A DNA stretch of 64,000 nucleotides, from NCBI RefSeq assembly GCF_001278035.1, contig NZ_CP009452.1, forward strand, positions 2,141,501 to 2,205,500, given 5' to 3'. This document shows positions 52,685 through 61,305 of the stretch, piece after piece; within the stretch, counting starts at the first letter, position 1, and the number at the start of each line of letters is the position of its first letter. A program made the position numbers and the translations under genes. Origin of the DNA: Sphingopyxis sp. 113P3. GTDB taxonomy: Bacteria; Pseudomonadota; Alphaproteobacteria; Sphingomonadales; Sphingomonadaceae. The notes below the pieces were generated by a model that had not been told where the DNA came from, ran no database searches, and worked only from the letters and a program-made list of their open reading frames with translations.

Positions 52685-52967
52685 CGTCCAGTGCCTTTCG
52701 GTTTTCGGTGATGCTGGTTTCGAGCGCGTCGGCATCCTTGGCGTCCGCCGCACCGAGCGCCGCCATCGCGTCGTCGCGCTCCTTACGGATTTCGGCGACC
52801 TCGGTTTGCCATGCCGCGCGTTCATAATCTCGGCCCCGATCCCATGCCCAGCAATAGGCGGCGTAGAGCGCACCGAGGACGAGCAGGGCGATGAAGGCCC
52901 ACGACGCGGCCTTGGCGAAGCGCTCGCCTACCAGACGGGTCGCGAGGGGCAGGATTAAGCCGAGCAT
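52572..52967 (-). CDS. Rz-like inner-membrane spanin
   Basis: A 131-residue protein from ATG 52967. An N-terminal helix (AFIALLVLGALYAAYCWAW) anchors it in the inner membrane, followed by a periplasmic coiled coil (DYERAAWQTEVAEIRKERDDAMAALG; ALETSITENRKALDDE). It overlaps the previous gene by 13 bases and encloses the start of Rz1. Together they disrupt the outer membrane after the holin and endolysin have acted. Confidence 0.78.
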   Translation of the reverse strand: MLGLILPLATRLVGERFAKAASWAFIALLVLGALYAAYCWAWDRGRDYERAAWQTEVAEIRKERDDAMAALGAADAKDADALETSITENRKALDDETANLPDQPLSDRQRARACRELMRQGRRCPAPAAAP

Positions 52968-53251
52968 TTCCAGCTGCCCGAGCTTTGCGATTTCAGCCAG
53001 CGGAAGCGGCAGAACGCATAGGTGATGAAGGCCGTGTCCGCGCCGACGAAATGCCAGCTCACCGGCGTGTCGGCGAGCGCATGGGCGAGCAGGGCAGGGG
53101 ACAGGAGCGCGAGCCCCAGCCCGAGCAGCCACTCGCAGCCAGCATGCCAGCGACCCCGCATGGCGATGATTTTGGGCATGTTGCTATGCCAGGTGAGCAG
53201 CGCCATCGCGCCCGATGCGGCAGCGAGGCCGAAATTGATTGCCGCGTTCAT
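52955..53251 (-). CDS. Small membrane protein, possible second holin
   Basis: A 98-residue protein from ATG 53251, overlapping the holin-like stop as ATGA. Two or three hydrophobic segments (INFGLAAASGAMALLTW; WLLGLGLALLSPALLAHAL; FVGADTAFITYAF) with a basic C-terminus. It could be a holin, or an antiholin paired with the gene before it. Confidence 0.65.
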   Translation of the reverse strand: MNAAINFGLAAASGAMALLTWHSNMPKIIAMRGRWHAGCEWLLGLGLALLSPALLAHALADTPVSWHFVGADTAFITYAFCRFRWLKSQSSGSWKCSA

Positions 53252-53640
53252 TCGCGTTCTCCCGGTAGCTTGAAGCCCCCAGGCAGGTTTCCGAGACGAT
53301 CCTTGAGCCCTCCCCCGAATGCGAGAAAGCCCTCTGCGAGCGATTGCGACAGGCCGCCAGCGAGCGCCATCTGAGCCTGAAGGCCCAGCGAACCCCATAG
53401 CCAGACGTCCGCGGTGACTTCGTGCGCACCGGCCGCGAGAATTGCCACGAGCGCTCCCGTGAAGAGCGACAGGACGATGCCCTTTCGGGTCTCAGCGCCG
53501 CGGAACGATCGAACAGCATAGGCAGCGCCGAGCGCGAGCAGCATCCCGCCCGCGAAGGCCGGAACCGGCGCTGCAACCCCGAGGGCGAGCAGGATCGCCG
53601 CGATGATGCCGTTGATCTCTTGTCCGGTCACCGTGCCCAT
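53248..53640 (-). CDS. Putative holin
   Basis: A 130-residue protein from ATG 53640, overlapping the endolysin stop by 13 bases. It has three hydrophobic helices (IIAAILLALGVAAPVPAFAGGMLLALGAAYAV; GIVLSLFTGALVAILAAG; WLWGSLGLQAQMALAGGL) and a charged C-terminus. Position directly after the endolysin and before spanins supports a class I-like holin that permeabilises the inner membrane. Confidence 0.7.
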   Translation of the reverse strand: MGTVTGQEINGIIAAILLALGVAAPVPAFAGGMLLALGAAYAVRSFRGAETRKGIVLSLFTGALVAILAAGAHEVTADVWLWGSLGLQAQMALAGGLSQSLAEGFLAFGGGLKDRLGNLPGGFKLPGERE

Positions 53641-54260
53641 GCTCCCGTCTTTCCGTGCAGCCACGTCAGAAACTGGCCCACGGTCTTGCCCCTCAAGATC
53701 GAAGGGTTCGCGTTCGTTGCTGCCGTTCCCGCGATCAGATCCGCGCGATCGTCGACGTCTGCGCCGATGACCTTCGCCGCGGTCAGCGGCCCGAAGAAGT
53801 GCGCCGCGTAGAGCGAGGCCCGGTTGATCGGGATGCCCTGCCTTTTCAGATAGGCCGCGTTCTTTGCGGTGAAGGTCTTGGCGCGGGCAAGCTGCTCGTC
53901 AGCGGTCGGTTGCAGGCCGCCGAACGCTTTCATGGGATCGGTGCCCCATCGCCCACCTTCACCCTCCCACGTCGACTTGATGAACTGGTAGAGCCCCGAC
54001 GCGCTCGAATAAGGCCGCCCTGTCTTTGGGTTGATCGGCGGCAGTGCATAGAGCCGGTCATTGCTCTCGATCTTCGACAGCATGGGCCAATAGTCTTCGG
54101 GGATTTCGCCGGTGGCGGCATTCTGCTCGGTCGAGGGGCGCGGGGGCAGCAGTTTGTCCAGCTCAGCCAGCGTGTCCTTGCCCGCCCATCCGTCGACCGG
54201 ATCGAGCCCCGCGCGCTCCTGAAACAGGCGCACGAATGCGTCATCGCTGATAGTCGTCAT
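53628..54260 (-). CDS. Phage endolysin, lytic-transglycosylase-like
   Basis: A 210-residue protein. Residues 1-40 resemble a small helical peptidoglycan-binding motif (LFQERAGLDPVDGWAGKDTLAELDKLLP). The catalytic domain follows: MLSKIESNDRLYA with the likely catalytic Glu, then SASGLYQFIKSTW, a hallmark of goose-type/SLT enzymes. It has no signal peptide, so it needs the holin. It starts beside a 15-codon ORF after the tail fibre gene. Confidence 0.85.
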   Translation of the reverse strand: MTTISDDAFVRLFQERAGLDPVDGWAGKDTLAELDKLLPPRPSTEQNAATGEIPEDYWPMLSKIESNDRLYALPPINPKTGRPYSSASGLYQFIKSTWEGEGGRWGTDPMKAFGGLQPTADEQLARAKTFTAKNAAYLKRQGIPINRASLYAAHFFGPLTAAKVIGADVDDRADLIAGTAATNANPSILRGKTVGQFLTWLHGKTGAWAR

Positions 54261-54304
54261 CGCGCGTCCCCTTCATGGGTGTGGAGTTCGGATTGGGAGG
54301 TCAC
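54257..54304 (-). CDS. Possible 15-residue peptide bridging fibre and endolysin genes
   Basis: A GTG at 54304 overlaps the tail-fibre stop (GTGA) and the frame (MTSQSELHTHEGDAR) ends at a TGA that overlaps the endolysin ATG (ATGA). The exact fit at both ends suggests translational coupling: ribosomes would pass through this mini-frame to reach the endolysin gene. It may have no function as a peptide. Confidence 0.35.
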   Translation of the reverse strand: MTSQSELHTHEGDAR

Positions 54305-56940
54305 GCCGTCACCTCGATCACGACATAGGCGTTGTCGTCTTCCGCATCGAGCGTGACCGCCAAGGCGCCCGACAACACGCTGCCGACGACAGTGGCATTC
54401 TTGCTGTCCACGACCATAAAGCCGCGTCCGATCAGGTCGGCGGGGATCGGTAAGTGGACGAGGCCGCTCCGGTCGCGCCAGTCCTTGATGATCCATGTCG
54501 AACCGGGTTGCCGGACGATGACGGTATCGGGATCGCCGTCGACCATCGAGACGACCTGCCGATAGGCAACGATCGAATAGGTGTCGCCGGGCTGGGCATC
54601 GTGGACGCCCTTGTCCAGCGCGCGGAAATAGACCTTGCCGTTGGTCGCGAGTTGCAGCGCGCAGTTCGATACGCGGGTACGGCGGACATCGAGGGCGGCA
54701 TCGCCGACCGGCAGGAAGCCCATGACGAGGGCATTGGCGCCATAATCGACGATGACCCGGTGACCATATTCGCCTTCAGCCTGAAGTTCATCGCTGCCGA
54801 AGAGAATTTCTTCCTCGCCCGCAACGGCGATGTCGGCGGCTTCGCCCATCGCGAAGTTCACGCTGTTGCCCTGATAGGTGAACGGAACCGCGCTGGGGAC
54901 GATGATTTGCTCGGCACCCGTCATCATGTGCTGGAGCCCGCGCAGATAGGTGACCGGCGTTTCCTTGACGAACAGCCAGTTCCAATAGATCGACATCTGG
55001 CCATAGGCGTCGAAGCGGTAGGCGGTGTTCGTCCAATAGGAGGGATCGCCCTCGGGCTCGCTCCCCGCCGAGGCGCCGCCGTTGGCGATCCACCAATTGA
55101 TGATTTCCGACCGTGCGAGCATCCCACAGGTTTCGGAGATCAGCACGCTGTCCGAATAGTCCCATGCCCCCTCGTGCTGGGCGACGGGGCTGCCATCGAC
55201 CTGCACCGACCGCGTCAGGCTTGTGTGGGGCGGGTACCACTGGATGTTGCCGCCGTTCGCCGTGGTGGTGAATGACCCGGTATTCGTCGCGCCGCTCACA
55301 TGGGTAAAGGTACCAACCGCTGGCCCGAGGTTCGCCGTGCGGCGTGCGAGCAGAAGCGTATTGGCGTCCACGACCTTGACCAGCACCGATTCATTGCCGC
55401 CGCTCGACCAGACAGATCCTTCATCGTCCGAGGTCTTGCCGTGACCTGTGCAAGTCGAACTGTTGAGCTTGAACCCGTGATTTGCACCAATATCGTCGGC
55501 CCAGACGCGATCCGGCGCGATATTGTCTGCCCCTGCGTGGACCTGGGCGCCGCCGAGATAGGCCCCGGTCAGGTTGAGACGGCAGGGGAAGGCGGTCAGG
55601 TTCGCTGCGGGAAAGGCGATGAAGTCATGCCGCACCGACTGGCCCGAACGGGCGCTTTCGACATTGCTGGCATTGGAGCCGTCGCCGGAGAGGGTGACAC
55701 GCCCAAGCCCGCTGCTTACGCTCCTCTCGACCGCATCGCCGCGCACCGCCGTATAGGGCGCGAAATAGGGTTCGTAAGGCAGCGCCTCTTCGCCCTCGTT
55801 GATCATGATCCAGTCGGGTTTCGGGAAGGTCGGAGACCGGACCGTAATGACCATGTAGTGCGCGTCCGCCGGCGCCTGGACCGTTCGCGTACCGTTCGAG
55901 CCGCCCGTAGCGCCGAGCGACGATCCGGTATCTGCGGCAGCGCTGTAAAAGCCAATGCCAGCCTCGCGGTTCGCCGACGCGCTGACCGTGTAATACTGGC
56001 CCGCCTCGACTGGAATGAAGTCGGATGCCCTCCAGCCCCCTGCCGCGCCGATGTTCCCGCTCGTCGTGTTGACATAAAAGCCATCGCGCACGGCAGCCGG
56101 GTTGAACAGGTTGGTCGGGGTAACGGTCGTCAGGATGTCCGCCGCGATCGTGTCCAGAAAGGCTTCCGTAGGCTTGGGCAGCGCCTGCTCCTGAAGGCGC
56201 GTCGTCGCCGCCGCGAACGCAACCCAGCGCAGCGGGATGGCACCTTCGTTGACCATGATCCATGCGGGCTGGGTGATCGCGTTCGACTTGACGTTGATCA
56301 CCATATATTTCGCCCCGGCAGGCGCGACGACGGCCCGCCAGCCCTCCGACCCGGTGCTGCCGCCGAGCGACGATCCGGTGTCATTCGCCGCGCTGTAGAA
56401 AGCGACGCCCGATGGGCGCGCCTTGGCGGCGCTGATAGAATAGGTCTTGCCTTCCTCAACCGGAATGAAGGCTGAGCAGGACCATGCCGCGTCGGATGCG
56501 ATGTTACCACTCGTCGTGTTGACATATTTTCCCGCGCGGATCGCCGTGATGTCGAACATATTGTCCGACCCCGATACCTCCTGCACGATGCCGTTCAGGC
56601 TGTCCGCGATCCCCTGCACTTCATCGACGAGGGGTTGGACCGCAGCCGCAAGGGCGCCAGTGAATGAGTTGTCCACCTCCCACTCGCCGTCCTTGACGAT
56701 CCAGAATGTGTTGTTGCCGGGATCCTCGTCCGCGAAGACGCGGGCTTGCTTGCCATCGTCATCGGCTGTCACGGCGGGCAAATCATCCGTCGTAGGGTAG
56801 GAAGGAATGCCGCTGACGATGCCTGTGATGTTTTGCTGCATCTCGGAAAATGCAGCCAGCACCCCCTCACGCGAAGGCTCCATCGTTGGCGAAGGGGGGT
56901 TCCCGAAGAGTGCGTCCCTGAGGGTGTCGACTGCGCTCAT
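54301..56940 (-). CDS. Phage tail fibre/receptor-binding protein
   Basis: An 879-residue protein. Residues 1-125 form a helical N-terminal tail-attachment part with DLPAVTADDDGKQARVF. Residues 126-241 and 276-391 are two copies of a beta-rich carbohydrate-binding-like module. Residues 400-879 are a large beta-rich tip (LTAFPCRLNLTGAYLGG; HEGAWDYSDSVLISETCGM; a WINWWIANGGASAG-like aromatic part) ending in a small sandwich domain. It is likely to recognise the host surface. It starts 79 bases after the J-like gene stop and ends next to the 15-codon frame. No chaperone gene follows. Confidence 0.82.
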   Translation of the reverse strand: MSAVDTLRDALFGNPPSPTMEPSREGVLAAFSEMQQNITGIVSGIPSYPTTDDLPAVTADDDGKQARVFADEDPGNNTFWIVKDGEWEVDNSFTGALAAAVQPLVDEVQGIADSLNGIVQEVSGSDNMFDITAIRAGKYVNTTSGNIASDAAWSCSAFIPVEEGKTYSISAAKARPSGVAFYSAANDTGSSLGGSTGSEGWRAVVAPAGAKYMVINVKSNAITQPAWIMVNEGAIPLRWVAFAAATTRLQEQALPKPTEAFLDTIAADILTTVTPTNLFNPAAVRDGFYVNTTSGNIGAAGGWRASDFIPVEAGQYYTVSASANREAGIGFYSAAADTGSSLGATGGSNGTRTVQAPADAHYMVITVRSPTFPKPDWIMINEGEEALPYEPYFAPYTAVRGDAVERSVSSGLGRVTLSGDGSNASNVESARSGQSVRHDFIAFPAANLTAFPCRLNLTGAYLGGAQVHAGADNIAPDRVWADDIGANHGFKLNSSTCTGHGKTSDDEGSVWSSGGNESVLVKVVDANTLLLARRTANLGPAVGTFTHVSGATNTGSFTTTANGGNIQWYPPHTSLTRSVQVDGSPVAQHEGAWDYSDSVLISETCGMLARSEIINWWIANGGASAGSEPEGDPSYWTNTAYRFDAYGQMSIYWNWLFVKETPVTYLRGLQHMMTGAEQIIVPSAVPFTYQGNSVNFAMGEAADIAVAGEEEILFGSDELQAEGEYGHRVIVDYGANALVMGFLPVGDAALDVRRTRVSNCALQLATNGKVYFRALDKGVHDAQPGDTYSIVAYRQVVSMVDGDPDTVIVRQPGSTWIIKDWRDRSGLVHLPIPADLIGRGFMVVDSKNATVVGSVLSGALAVTLDAEDDNAYVVIEVTA
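55768..56565 (-). repeat. Tandem duplication of a 116-residue module in the tail fibre
   Basis: Residues 126-241 and 276-391 align without gaps at an exact 150-residue offset: YVNTTSGNI (139 and 289), FIPVE (158, 308), FYSAA (181, 331), DTGSSLG (187, 337), WIM-NEG (227-233, 377-383). The 34 residues between modules are helical linker. Confidence 0.85.
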
Positions 56941-57019
56941 GCTAGCACCTTTGAAAGATTATTACGCCGTCATACAGAATGCGGCAATAATCAGCAAGCG
57001 CAGCGAAATTTTCGGAAAC

Positions 57020-59605
57020 TCAGACCTCGGGTTTGATGTTGTGCGAGAGGACGCCCGCCGAGATGTACGTATGCGCATCCTCGACTGTGATCTTCGCGAC
57101 CATCGCCACTCCGTCGGGTTCGCCAAAGCTGCCGATTTCCGTCCATTCCCCATCGAGGAAGAAGCGGTGATGCTCCGTCGCGCGCGGGTAACCGTCCGCC
57201 TTGAAGACCGGCTGCTCGACGAATTCGATCGCGGTGACGCGATACGCGCCGATCTTCATCGTGATTTCGTGGTTGGTCCAGACATAGTCACCGACGCGGA
57301 TATCGGCCGCGATCTTCTCAGCGCCAGGTCCGCGCCGGTCGCCGCGCGCCATGAGGATCGGCGTGTCGACCGTGACGCAGGGCCCGCCCGGGTTGCCGCC
57401 GCCGCCGCCGCCGCTTGAGCCGCTGGTCGGCACGTAAAAATAGCCCATATAGTGCCGCCCGGGGTTGGCCTCGCTGGTCCGTGCCTCGTTGTCATCGGCA
57501 TAGAGGTCATAGGTCACCGTCCCGCCGGCGCGATTGATGTCGTCATAGGCCACCGATCGGCCATCGCCCGGTGAAAGCCCGGTCGCGATGACGTCCCCCT
57601 CGACCTCAAGGTCTGGATAGCCGTCGGGATAGCGGCGCGTATGGTCGATGATGGTAAGCGTGCCGTCTGAGGCGATCGTCATCACCGCTTCGCCCTGCGA
57701 CGCCTCGACAATCCAGCTGTTATAGATGGCGAGTCGAAGCGCCGCAGTGATCGCCACGACGCTCGACGGCTCGGTCCAGTCCGACGACAGCCCCGACGCG
57801 GACACGGCGCGCATGCGGACCAGATATTCGGCGCCCTCAATGATCTGCGGGGAGAGGGCAACGCCGTTCTCCATGTCGACGTTCATTGCCGCCCATTCGT
57901 CGGAAGGGTCGTCGGCATAGGAGGACGCGAGGATATATTGCGCCTCAAAGGTCACGTCCTCGCGCGTCGGCGCGTCGAACTCGGTACGGATCCGCGCATC
58001 GGCAAAGGTCGAGGACAGGCCGGTCGGCTCGGCAGGGGGCACGCGGCCCGCATCGGCGCTGTCGAGCACCGGCTGCGACTTTTCCTCGCCCTCGAGCAGC
58101 GTCCAGCGGTTCTCATTGATCGGCACGGCGCCGAAACTCGTGAAGATGCCGGCGCCTTCAAGCTCGACCGGCGTCGCGATCTCATAGTCGCCCGCAAAGG
58201 TATTGTCGTAATTGAGGTTAATGATGCGCTCGTGCCGCGCGCGGAGACCGCGGAGCCCGACCGTCGGCGCGATCTTGTGAAGCGGTTGCGAGCGTAGGCC
58301 GATCGCCTTGGCAAGGCGCATCGCCTGATTGTGGTTCTGGCAGGCGAGGATGTCGACGGTCAGGAAATTCGGTGTCGTCTCTTCGTCGTAATAGTAGGGG
58401 TTGAGCCAGGCGCGCGAGGGCTGCGGCGTGTAGTTCGCATTCGGGTCCGTGTAGCGCACGATAACGCCCTGCGTGTCGCTCTCGCCGTCCTGCGCCTCGA
58501 CGCTCTCCATCGCCATGATGTCGCGGTTTCGGCTGAAACTGAGCGTGGGCGCGTACCAATAGCCAGCCCGCGCCCATGTCTTGCCGTCTTCGTCGAAGAC
58601 AATGAGCCCGTCCATCGCGAGAAGGATCTCGATTTCGGCGTCGACGCGGCGCTTCGTGTCGATGATGCCGACCCCTGCCTCGTAGCGCTTTTGCGTGCCG
58701 TCGATACCGACGACCTCTTGATCGCAGATGTCGGCCTGCTCGGCGACGCGCTCCCAGTTGATGCTGCTCTCGGGCTTGTTGCGGCCGTAGGGATGCGTGC
58801 GGAACCATGCCCAGATGAGCGCGGCGTTGCGGCTGGGCTTGTACGTCGTGCGATCGCCGAGCGTCTGGGTCTCGTCGCGCGGATCATAGACGTTCGACCA
58901 GTCGGCAACGACGCTAACCGAGGGCTCGCCGAGACCGATCGGACCGCGCGAGCGGTAGATCTTGTAGCGATGCTCCGGCGGCAAGGCCTTCATCTTCACG
59001 ACGCTGAACGTCGTGCCGACCAGCCGATGGTCGCTGGTCCATTTCGTGGGGAAGGCGCCGTCGAGCGCGGTGATGCGCGGCGGCGTCGGGTTGGTTTCGG
59101 TGTAAGTCGTGGTCCAGATTTGGACGTATCCCGTTCCTTCGCCGTCGACGGTGGCGGCGTCCTTTTCCTTGTTGTTTTTGAGGCGGAAGTCCTTCTGGAT
59201 GACGGTATGCGAGCCGTCGATCGTGACCGGCTGATCGTCGAGAAAATAGGCGGGGGTTCCGGTCATGAGGCTATCGCTGTGAACGACGAGATACCAGAGG
59301 TTCCCGGCGCCATCGAACTCGGCGAAGAGTACGCCGCCGCCCTGCCGGGCGCGTCCGGCGTTCAGCCAGCGCGAAGGCTCGGCAATGCGGACGTTGACTT
59401 TGCCCGCGTCCATCGCCGGCGTATCGCGCCCACCCATCAACACCTTTTGAATAAGCATCGACCCGACGGCAAAGGCGACAGCGCCGAGAACGCTGGCCAG
59501 AAAACCTTGCCCGACTAGCCCGACGAAGATGTTTCCCGCGCCAAGTGTGAAATAGGCCAGGGCCCCGATCGCGACGATCGCGACCAGCTTCTTAACGAAC
59601 GACAC
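57020..59605 (-). CDS. Phage tail-tip protein (lambda gpJ-like) with C-terminal Hint domain
   Basis: An 861-residue protein. An N-terminal hydrophobic region (LVAIVAIGALAYFTLGAGNIFVGLVGQGF) is followed by the central host-specificity/tip domains (WNRG-type residues 80-500 with RSRGPIGLGEPSVSVVADW and GYWYAPTLSFSRNRDIM) and two fibronectin-like modules (about 540-640). Residues 743-861 are a Hint domain: CVTVDTPILM (Cys743), IRVGDYVW, RATEHHRFFLDG and terminal YISAGVLSHN (His855-Asn856) with only five residues after it. Hint domains cleave or splice the protein at the Cys and Asn. A Gly-rich linker precedes it. The start overlaps the upstream gene by 14 bases. Confidence 0.88.
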   Translation of the reverse strand: MSFVKKLVAIVAIGALAYFTLGAGNIFVGLVGQGFLASVLGAVAFAVGSMLIQKVLMGGRDTPAMDAGKVNVRIAEPSRWLNAGRARQGGGVLFAEFDGAGNLWYLVVHSDSLMTGTPAYFLDDQPVTIDGSHTVIQKDFRLKNNKEKDAATVDGEGTGYVQIWTTTYTETNPTPPRITALDGAFPTKWTSDHRLVGTTFSVVKMKALPPEHRYKIYRSRGPIGLGEPSVSVVADWSNVYDPRDETQTLGDRTTYKPSRNAALIWAWFRTHPYGRNKPESSINWERVAEQADICDQEVVGIDGTQKRYEAGVGIIDTKRRVDAEIEILLAMDGLIVFDEDGKTWARAGYWYAPTLSFSRNRDIMAMESVEAQDGESDTQGVIVRYTDPNANYTPQPSRAWLNPYYYDEETTPNFLTVDILACQNHNQAMRLAKAIGLRSQPLHKIAPTVGLRGLRARHERIINLNYDNTFAGDYEIATPVELEGAGIFTSFGAVPINENRWTLLEGEEKSQPVLDSADAGRVPPAEPTGLSSTFADARIRTEFDAPTREDVTFEAQYILASSYADDPSDEWAAMNVDMENGVALSPQIIEGAEYLVRMRAVSASGLSSDWTEPSSVVAITAALRLAIYNSWIVEASQGEAVMTIASDGTLTIIDHTRRYPDGYPDLEVEGDVIATGLSPGDGRSVAYDDINRAGGTVTYDLYADDNEARTSEANPGRHYMGYFYVPTSGSSGGGGGGNPGGPCVTVDTPILMARGDRRGPGAEKIAADIRVGDYVWTNHEITMKIGAYRVTAIEFVEQPVFKADGYPRATEHHRFFLDGEWTEIGSFGEPDGVAMVAKITVEDAHTYISAGVLSHNIKPEV
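57023..57379 (-). other. Hint (intein-like) domain of the tail-tip protein
   Basis: This covers residues 743-861. Block A is CVTVDTPIL (Cys1 of an intein-like fold); ATEHHRF corresponds to the TxxH block B; the C-terminal LSHN is block G with the HN pair. After a Ser/Gly-only linker (SGSSGGGGGGNPGGP), autocleavage at Cys743 would free a 119-residue tail. Only IKPEV follows the Asn, so true splicing seems unlikely. Confidence 0.82.
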
Positions 59606-59987
59606 GCCACGCCCCCCGCCATTTGACGAACCGCAGGTCGACCTCAGTCACGCCGCGCTCAAGCCGAACCGCGACGCCCTCGCCCGTGCAGAGCGCGCCA
59701 ATCGTGTCGATTTCGCTGTGCACGAGCTCGAGCGCGTCACCGCGCTGCGGCTGCCCCTCGACCCGCTCGAGCCCCATTGCCGCGAACAGCGCCCCGGCGC
59801 CGCCGTGCTCTTCCATGATCGCGAGCGCTTCGGCCTGCGTCGAATATCGCCCGAGAAAGTCGCCGGTGATATCCTTGCCGCCTGCCGCAGCGACATATTT
59901 GCCCATCGAGAGCATGCAGTCGCTCTCGCCGTAAACGAACGGATGCGAGCGCCAGTCCCGGAGCGTGAGGTCGACCAGGTCCGTCAT
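59592..59987 (-). CDS. DUF6950/NlpC-like tail assembly protein
   Basis: A 131-residue protein with a FVYGESDCMLSMGKYVAA motif in which Cys24 sits where NlpC/P60 peptidases have their nucleophile, and GDALELVHS where the His block is expected. It resembles lambda gpK-like tail-tip peptidases of the DUF6950 group. It overlaps both neighbours (4 and 14 bases). Probably acts in tail-tip assembly or cell-wall penetration. Confidence 0.72.
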   Translation of the reverse strand: MTDLVDLTLRDWRSHPFVYGESDCMLSMGKYVAAAGGKDITGDFLGRYSTQAEALAIMEEHGGAGALFAAMGLERVEGQPQRGDALELVHSEIDTIGALCTGEGVAVRLERGVTEVDLRFVKWRGAWRVVR

Positions 59988-60643
59988 GGGATTTGATAAG
60001 TCCGGTTGGCGAGCAGCGCGAGATATTCGGAGCCTCGATCGACCGTGACGCCGAGCTGGGCCGCGTGGCGCTTCTGCATCGTGTCGGCATAGGTGCGCCC
60101 GGGGATCATGCTCCGGCCCGAGTTGCTGTCGCGGGCGATGACCGAGCAGCGATATTGCTTGGTGATCCGCCCGGCATTGTCGCGGGTGATCGACTCCGAG
60201 AACTTCGGCGCCTGCATCACGAGTTGCTTGTAGAAAGAGAGGGGAGAGCCGGGCCGCACTCCTTCACCGTCAAGAAAGAGCGCAAGATAGCAGGTGAGCG
60301 TGCGGCCCGAGACTTTGGCCTGCTCTGCCTTGAGGCCGTTGTAAAAGGCGAGGGCGTCTATTTCTTCGGAATTGGGTAAAATGAGCTGGAAAGTGTAGGA
60401 TGCGCTCGTGCCGTCGCGGCCATCTTGCAGTCCGGGCGTCGTGTGCATATTTCCGCCGTTGGCATCAATTGTTCCCAACCATTCGTTGCCATCAGAGTCT
60501 ATGAAGATACCTTGGCCGTCCCAGAGCCGAACCGGGTCATCTCTGAAATCGTAGAGCCAGCACTTGCGGACCGTCGCCCGAATGTCGGCGACGCTATCGG
60601 CGTCCCCGATGATCGCGTCGATTTGATCGTAGAATTCGCTCAT
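59984..60643 (-). CDS. Phage tail-tip assembly protein of unknown family
   Basis: A 219-residue beta-rich protein (VRLWDGQGIFIDSDGNEWLGTIDANGG; TFQLILPNSEEIDALAFYNG) with a basic C-terminus ending LLANRTYQIP. In lambda-like tails the genes between tape measure and the J protein (M, L, K, I) build the tip; this occupies the L-like slot. It overlaps the preceding and following genes by 4 bases each. It is not otherwise recognised. Confidence 0.65.
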   Translation of the reverse strand: MSEFYDQIDAIIGDADSVADIRATVRKCWLYDFRDDPVRLWDGQGIFIDSDGNEWLGTIDANGGNMHTTPGLQDGRDGTSASYTFQLILPNSEEIDALAFYNGLKAEQAKVSGRTLTCYLALFLDGEGVRPGSPLSFYKQLVMQAPKFSESITRDNAGRITKQYRCSVIARDSNSGRSMIPGRTYADTMQKRHAAQLGVTVDRGSEYLALLANRTYQIP

Positions 60644-61305
60644 ACGATCGCCTCGTGAAGGATGATGTTGCCCGGCTTTACATGCCCGAGGCTATTGTAG
60701 GCGTCGCGGATATCGCCGCCGTTGCTGATCCGCCCGGTGAACCAAGGCCGCAGATAGCAGTTATCGCCCGCGCCGACGTCGCGGCGCAGCGGCGGCGTGA
60801 TGGTCGCAGTCGCGACGTCGCCGTCGTAGGTGATCTCGTCGACCAGATAGCAGTCATATTCGTGGCCGATGACATGCCCGGGCCCGACGATCGGCCCGAC
60901 GCCGGTGAGGTCAAACTGGACGGTCGTCGTGCCCTTGAGCGAGGCGGCCGCAAAAGTGGCGGTGAAATCGCCGTCCCAGTCCTCCTGATTGGACCATGAC
61001 TGCCCGTTGTCCCACGGCACGGCCATCATGCCCCGCTTGCGGCTGTAGGCGACCTGCGGGGAGGGGGCGAGGCGCACGCGGAAGACCTGCCCGCTGATCT
61101 TCGACATGACCCACGAGGCGAGAGGCACATCCCATTCGGTGTCGATGATCGCCGGCGCGATCTCCAAAACGCCGAAGCCGCCGGGCTCGGGAGAGATGAA
61201 CTGCGCGCCGCCCGAGGTCAGGCCGCCATCATAGCCCGCGCCCGGGGTGTGGAAGAGCTGCCGCTCAATCCGGAACGTGGGGAACTGATAGATCTTGATC
61301 GTCAT
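60640..61305 (-). CDS. Phage tail-tip assembly protein (distal-tail-like)
   Basis: A 221-residue beta-rich protein (YQFPTFRIERQLFHTPGAG; DVPLASWVMSKISGQVFRVRLAPSPQVAYSRKRG) immediately after the tape measure gene, where distal-tail (Dit/M-like) proteins are usually encoded. It overlaps both neighbours by 4 bases. The family assignment rests on position and predicted fold only. Confidence 0.65.
   Translation of the reverse strand: MTIKIYQFPTFRIERQLFHTPGAGYDGGLTSGGAQFISPEPGGFGVLEIAPAIIDTEWDVPLASWVMSKISGQVFRVRLAPSPQVAYSRKRGMMAVPWDNGQSWSNQEDWDGDFTATFAAASLKGTTTVQFDLTGVGPIVGPGHVIGHEYDCYLVDEITYDGDVATATITPPLRRDVGAGDNCYLRPWFTGRISNGGDIRDAYNSLGHVKPGNIILHEAIV

Noticed and set aside
54301..59518. Long + strand frames opposite the tail fibre and tail-tip genes
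   Set aside because: Same reason: GC-driven antisense frames, Arg-rich, no domains, no ribosome-binding sites.
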